From IMG/VR virus record IMGVR_UViG_3300049489_000772, positions 1-23,203 of that record: a stretch of DNA of 23,203 bases; one strand, 5' to 3'. The notes under the pieces are model-generated. The model saw only the letters and a program-made list of their open reading frames with translations. It had not been told where the DNA came from and did not search any database. The DNA comes from a virus. The first letter of the stretch is position 1; every line of letters begins with the position of its first letter. A program made the translations under genes and the position numbers. Below, piece by piece: positions 22,451 to 23,203 of this stretch.

Positions 22451-22615
22451 TGCAGTTAACGCTGCCCTGTCTGATGAAAGACGACGACATTGATAGTCAG
22501 ACTACCTACACCTACCCATCTCAGGGGGACGGTGGAGGCTGAGAGCCTAGGGTGCGGGGCCGACGCACCAAGATCGCATTCGTCACCGATTGGCACCCTA
22601 ACGGGTGCTTTTTTT
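22447..22615 (+). ncRNA. Candidate small RNA 5, about 168 nt, with possible leaderless 30-codon frame
   Basis: The RNA would start GGGATG, placing an ATG (22450) at +4. A 30-codon frame (22450-22542, beginning MQLTLPCLMKDDDIDSQTTY) follows without ribosome binding site, so any translation would be leaderless. The rest holds hairpins TCTCAG/CTGAGA (22520-22543) and GGTGCG-GGGCCGA-CGCACC, then a strong terminator. I favour a structured RNA, with a leaderless peptide as the alternative. Confidence 0.5.
22593..22615 (+). terminator. Terminator of small RNA 5
   Basis: Perfect 6-bp stem GCACCC-TAAC-GGGTGC followed directly by seven T, seven bases before the next promoter. Confidence 0.9.
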
Positions 22616-22622
22616 CTTGCGC

Positions 22623-22638
22623 GGGGTCCCCATAGGAA
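22623..22638 (+). promoter_or_regulatory. Phage promoter, array unit 6
   Basis: Exact GGGGTCCCCATAGGAA. It drives the 128-aa gene with a 30-base leader containing AAGGAG. Confidence 0.85.
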
Positions 22639-22664
22639 ACCAATCACGACCAAGGAGAACAACT

Positions 22665-23051
22665 ATGGAAGGAGAGTGGAAACTTTACCTATGGAGCAAT
22701 GAAGAGCACAATCTTCTGAAGCCAGGCATTACAACGCGAGCTGCCAAGAAACGCTTGCCTGAATACCTCAAGGAACATCCTGAACTTCCCCGCAAGGGAT
22801 GGCTACTACAGACCGAAATCCCTTTGGGGACGACACTTCGCATCACCGCAACCCTCATTGAGATTGCGGTGAAGGCGGTGCTGATCGTCGCCGGGGCAAC
22901 CGGCGTGGTCGCTGTCGCTGGGGCGAAAGGAATACATGAGGTCTTCAGGTGGAGACGTGACGTGGCGCTGGCTAAAAAGCTGGTTGAAGATGAAGTAGCC
23001 TTGCATCTGAAGGATAAGGCCAAACCCGCCAAGAAGCTCGCAAGAGCGTGA
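22665..23051 (+). CDS. Membrane protein with GIY-YIG-like N-terminal fragment, 128 aa
   Basis: ATG 22665 follows CAAGGAGAACAACT; an in-frame extension upstream would cross the promoter and is rejected. Residues 5-35 (WKLYLWSNEEHNLLKPGITT then RAAKKRLPEYL) resemble the start of GIY-YIG/T5orf172-type domains, where a Y-strand is followed by K-x-G-x-T and an RL helix. The rest of that nuclease fold is absent. Residues about 60-88 form a strong membrane helix (ATLIEIAVKAVLIVAGATG and onward). The C-terminus is basic and helical (KKLVEDEVALHLKDKAKPAKK). It is monocistronic, with its own promoter and terminator. A nuclease role is doubtful; a membrane-anchored exclusion or lysis-timing role is possible. 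Confidence 0.75.
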   Translation: MEGEWKLYLWSNEEHNLLKPGITTRAAKKRLPEYLKEHPELPRKGWLLQTEIPLGTTLRITATLIEIAVKAVLIVAGATGVVAVAGAKGIHEVFRWRRDVALAKKLVEDEVALHLKDKAKPAKKLARA

Positions 23052-23057
23052 AGTCCA

Positions 23058-23080
23058 CCGCCCCTTCGGGGGCGGCTTTT
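23058..23080 (+). terminator. Rho-independent terminator
   Basis: Perfect 7-bp stem CCGCCCC / GGGGCGG closing a TTCG tetraloop, then C and four T, seven bases after the stop of the 128-aa gene. Confidence 0.92.
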
Positions 23081-23085
23081 CGCGC

Positions 23086-23101
23086 GGGGTCCCCGTTGGG
23101 A
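23086..23101 (+). promoter_or_regulatory. Variant phage promoter, array unit 7
   Basis: GGGGTCCCC is intact but the initiator reads GTTGGGA instead of ATAGGAA. It sits directly after a terminator and ahead of another gene, as the exact copies do, so a weaker or differently timed promoter is likely. Confidence 0.65.
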
Positions 23102-23130
23102 GTAACCCCAAGCGCAAGAGAGGAGAGCAC

Positions 23131-23203
23131 ATGCTCACGAGCTACATCCGCCAAACTGAGATGCAGGACATTCAGCATCTCTCAACTGCGGACTTGCGAC
23201 AAC
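23131..23203 (+). CDS. Partial gene of array unit 7, function unknown
   Basis: ATG 23131 follows AGAGAGGAGAGCAC, a strong ribosome binding site. The frame stays open to the window end for 24 codons (MLTSYIRQTEMQDIQHLSTA and on). Too short to assign. It is transcribed from the variant promoter at 23086-23101. Confidence 0.6.
   Translation, partial: MLTSYIRQTEMQDIQHLSTADLRQ

Noticed and set aside
21778-23101. CRISPR-like array from regularly repeated 16-nt motif
   Set aside because: Repeats are short, spacing varies from 94 to 463 bases, units end in terminators, and one unit encodes a protein; a promoter series explains it.

Overview
This looks like part of a GC-rich, short-tailed (podovirus-like) phage genome or prophage. 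The host is probably an alphaproteobacterium such as a Rhodobacterales member; that is inferred from base composition and protein style, not shown. Genes are tightly packed with ATGA/TGATG overlaps. No host metabolic gene, tRNA, rRNA or integrase is visible. Portal, capsid, terminase large subunit and DNA polymerase are not in the window and may lie outside it.

Minus strand, 17249 to 1: a long virion operon. It begins with five tiny lysine-rich genes, then a PD-(D/E)XK nuclease and a DUF5681/small-terminase-like protein. A tail nozzle-like protein, a PKD-fold protein, a small virion protein and a gp13/acyltransferase-like protein follow. The 3' part encodes a gp14-like protein with a self-cleaving S74 chaperone tail, an M15 peptidoglycan peptidase, two internal-virion-type proteins, and a giant protein (more than 2,344 residues, running off the left edge). 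The order recalls T7 genes 12 to 16. The giant protein carries a complete set of T7-type single-subunit RNA polymerase motifs plus a JAMM/JAB-like motif, so it is best read as a virion-borne RNA polymerase in a large polyvalent protein, comparable in concept to N4 vRNAP.

Centre, 17392 to 18294: three small membrane-protein genes, two on minus and one on plus. Each has its own copy of a phage promoter, consensus GGGGTCCCCATAGGAA, and its own terminator. Next to them is a striking 103-bp element: 38 nt of perfect purine-pyrimidine alternation between two inverted copies of a GTGCCAA/TTGGCAC palindrome. It is a candidate replication origin or protein-binding hub.

Minus strand, 21224 to 18294: a replication operon with an HNH-AP2 endonuclease, a prim-pol primase and an SF3 (P4/D5-type) helicase. 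An intergenic region with mutually exclusive perfect inverted repeats separates it from plus-strand genes for two acidic proteins.

Plus strand, 21778 to 23203: a tandem array in which terminators are followed directly by further copies of the promoter. Five consecutive units (72 to 189 nt) lack a convincing protein gene but are rich in hairpins, and look like a phage small-RNA array. The sixth unit encodes a 128-aa membrane protein and the seventh runs off the right edge. The promoter matches the T7 promoter at ATA|GG and at several upstream positions. The inferred system is a virion single-subunit RNA polymerase paired with its own promoter family and an array of phage small RNAs.
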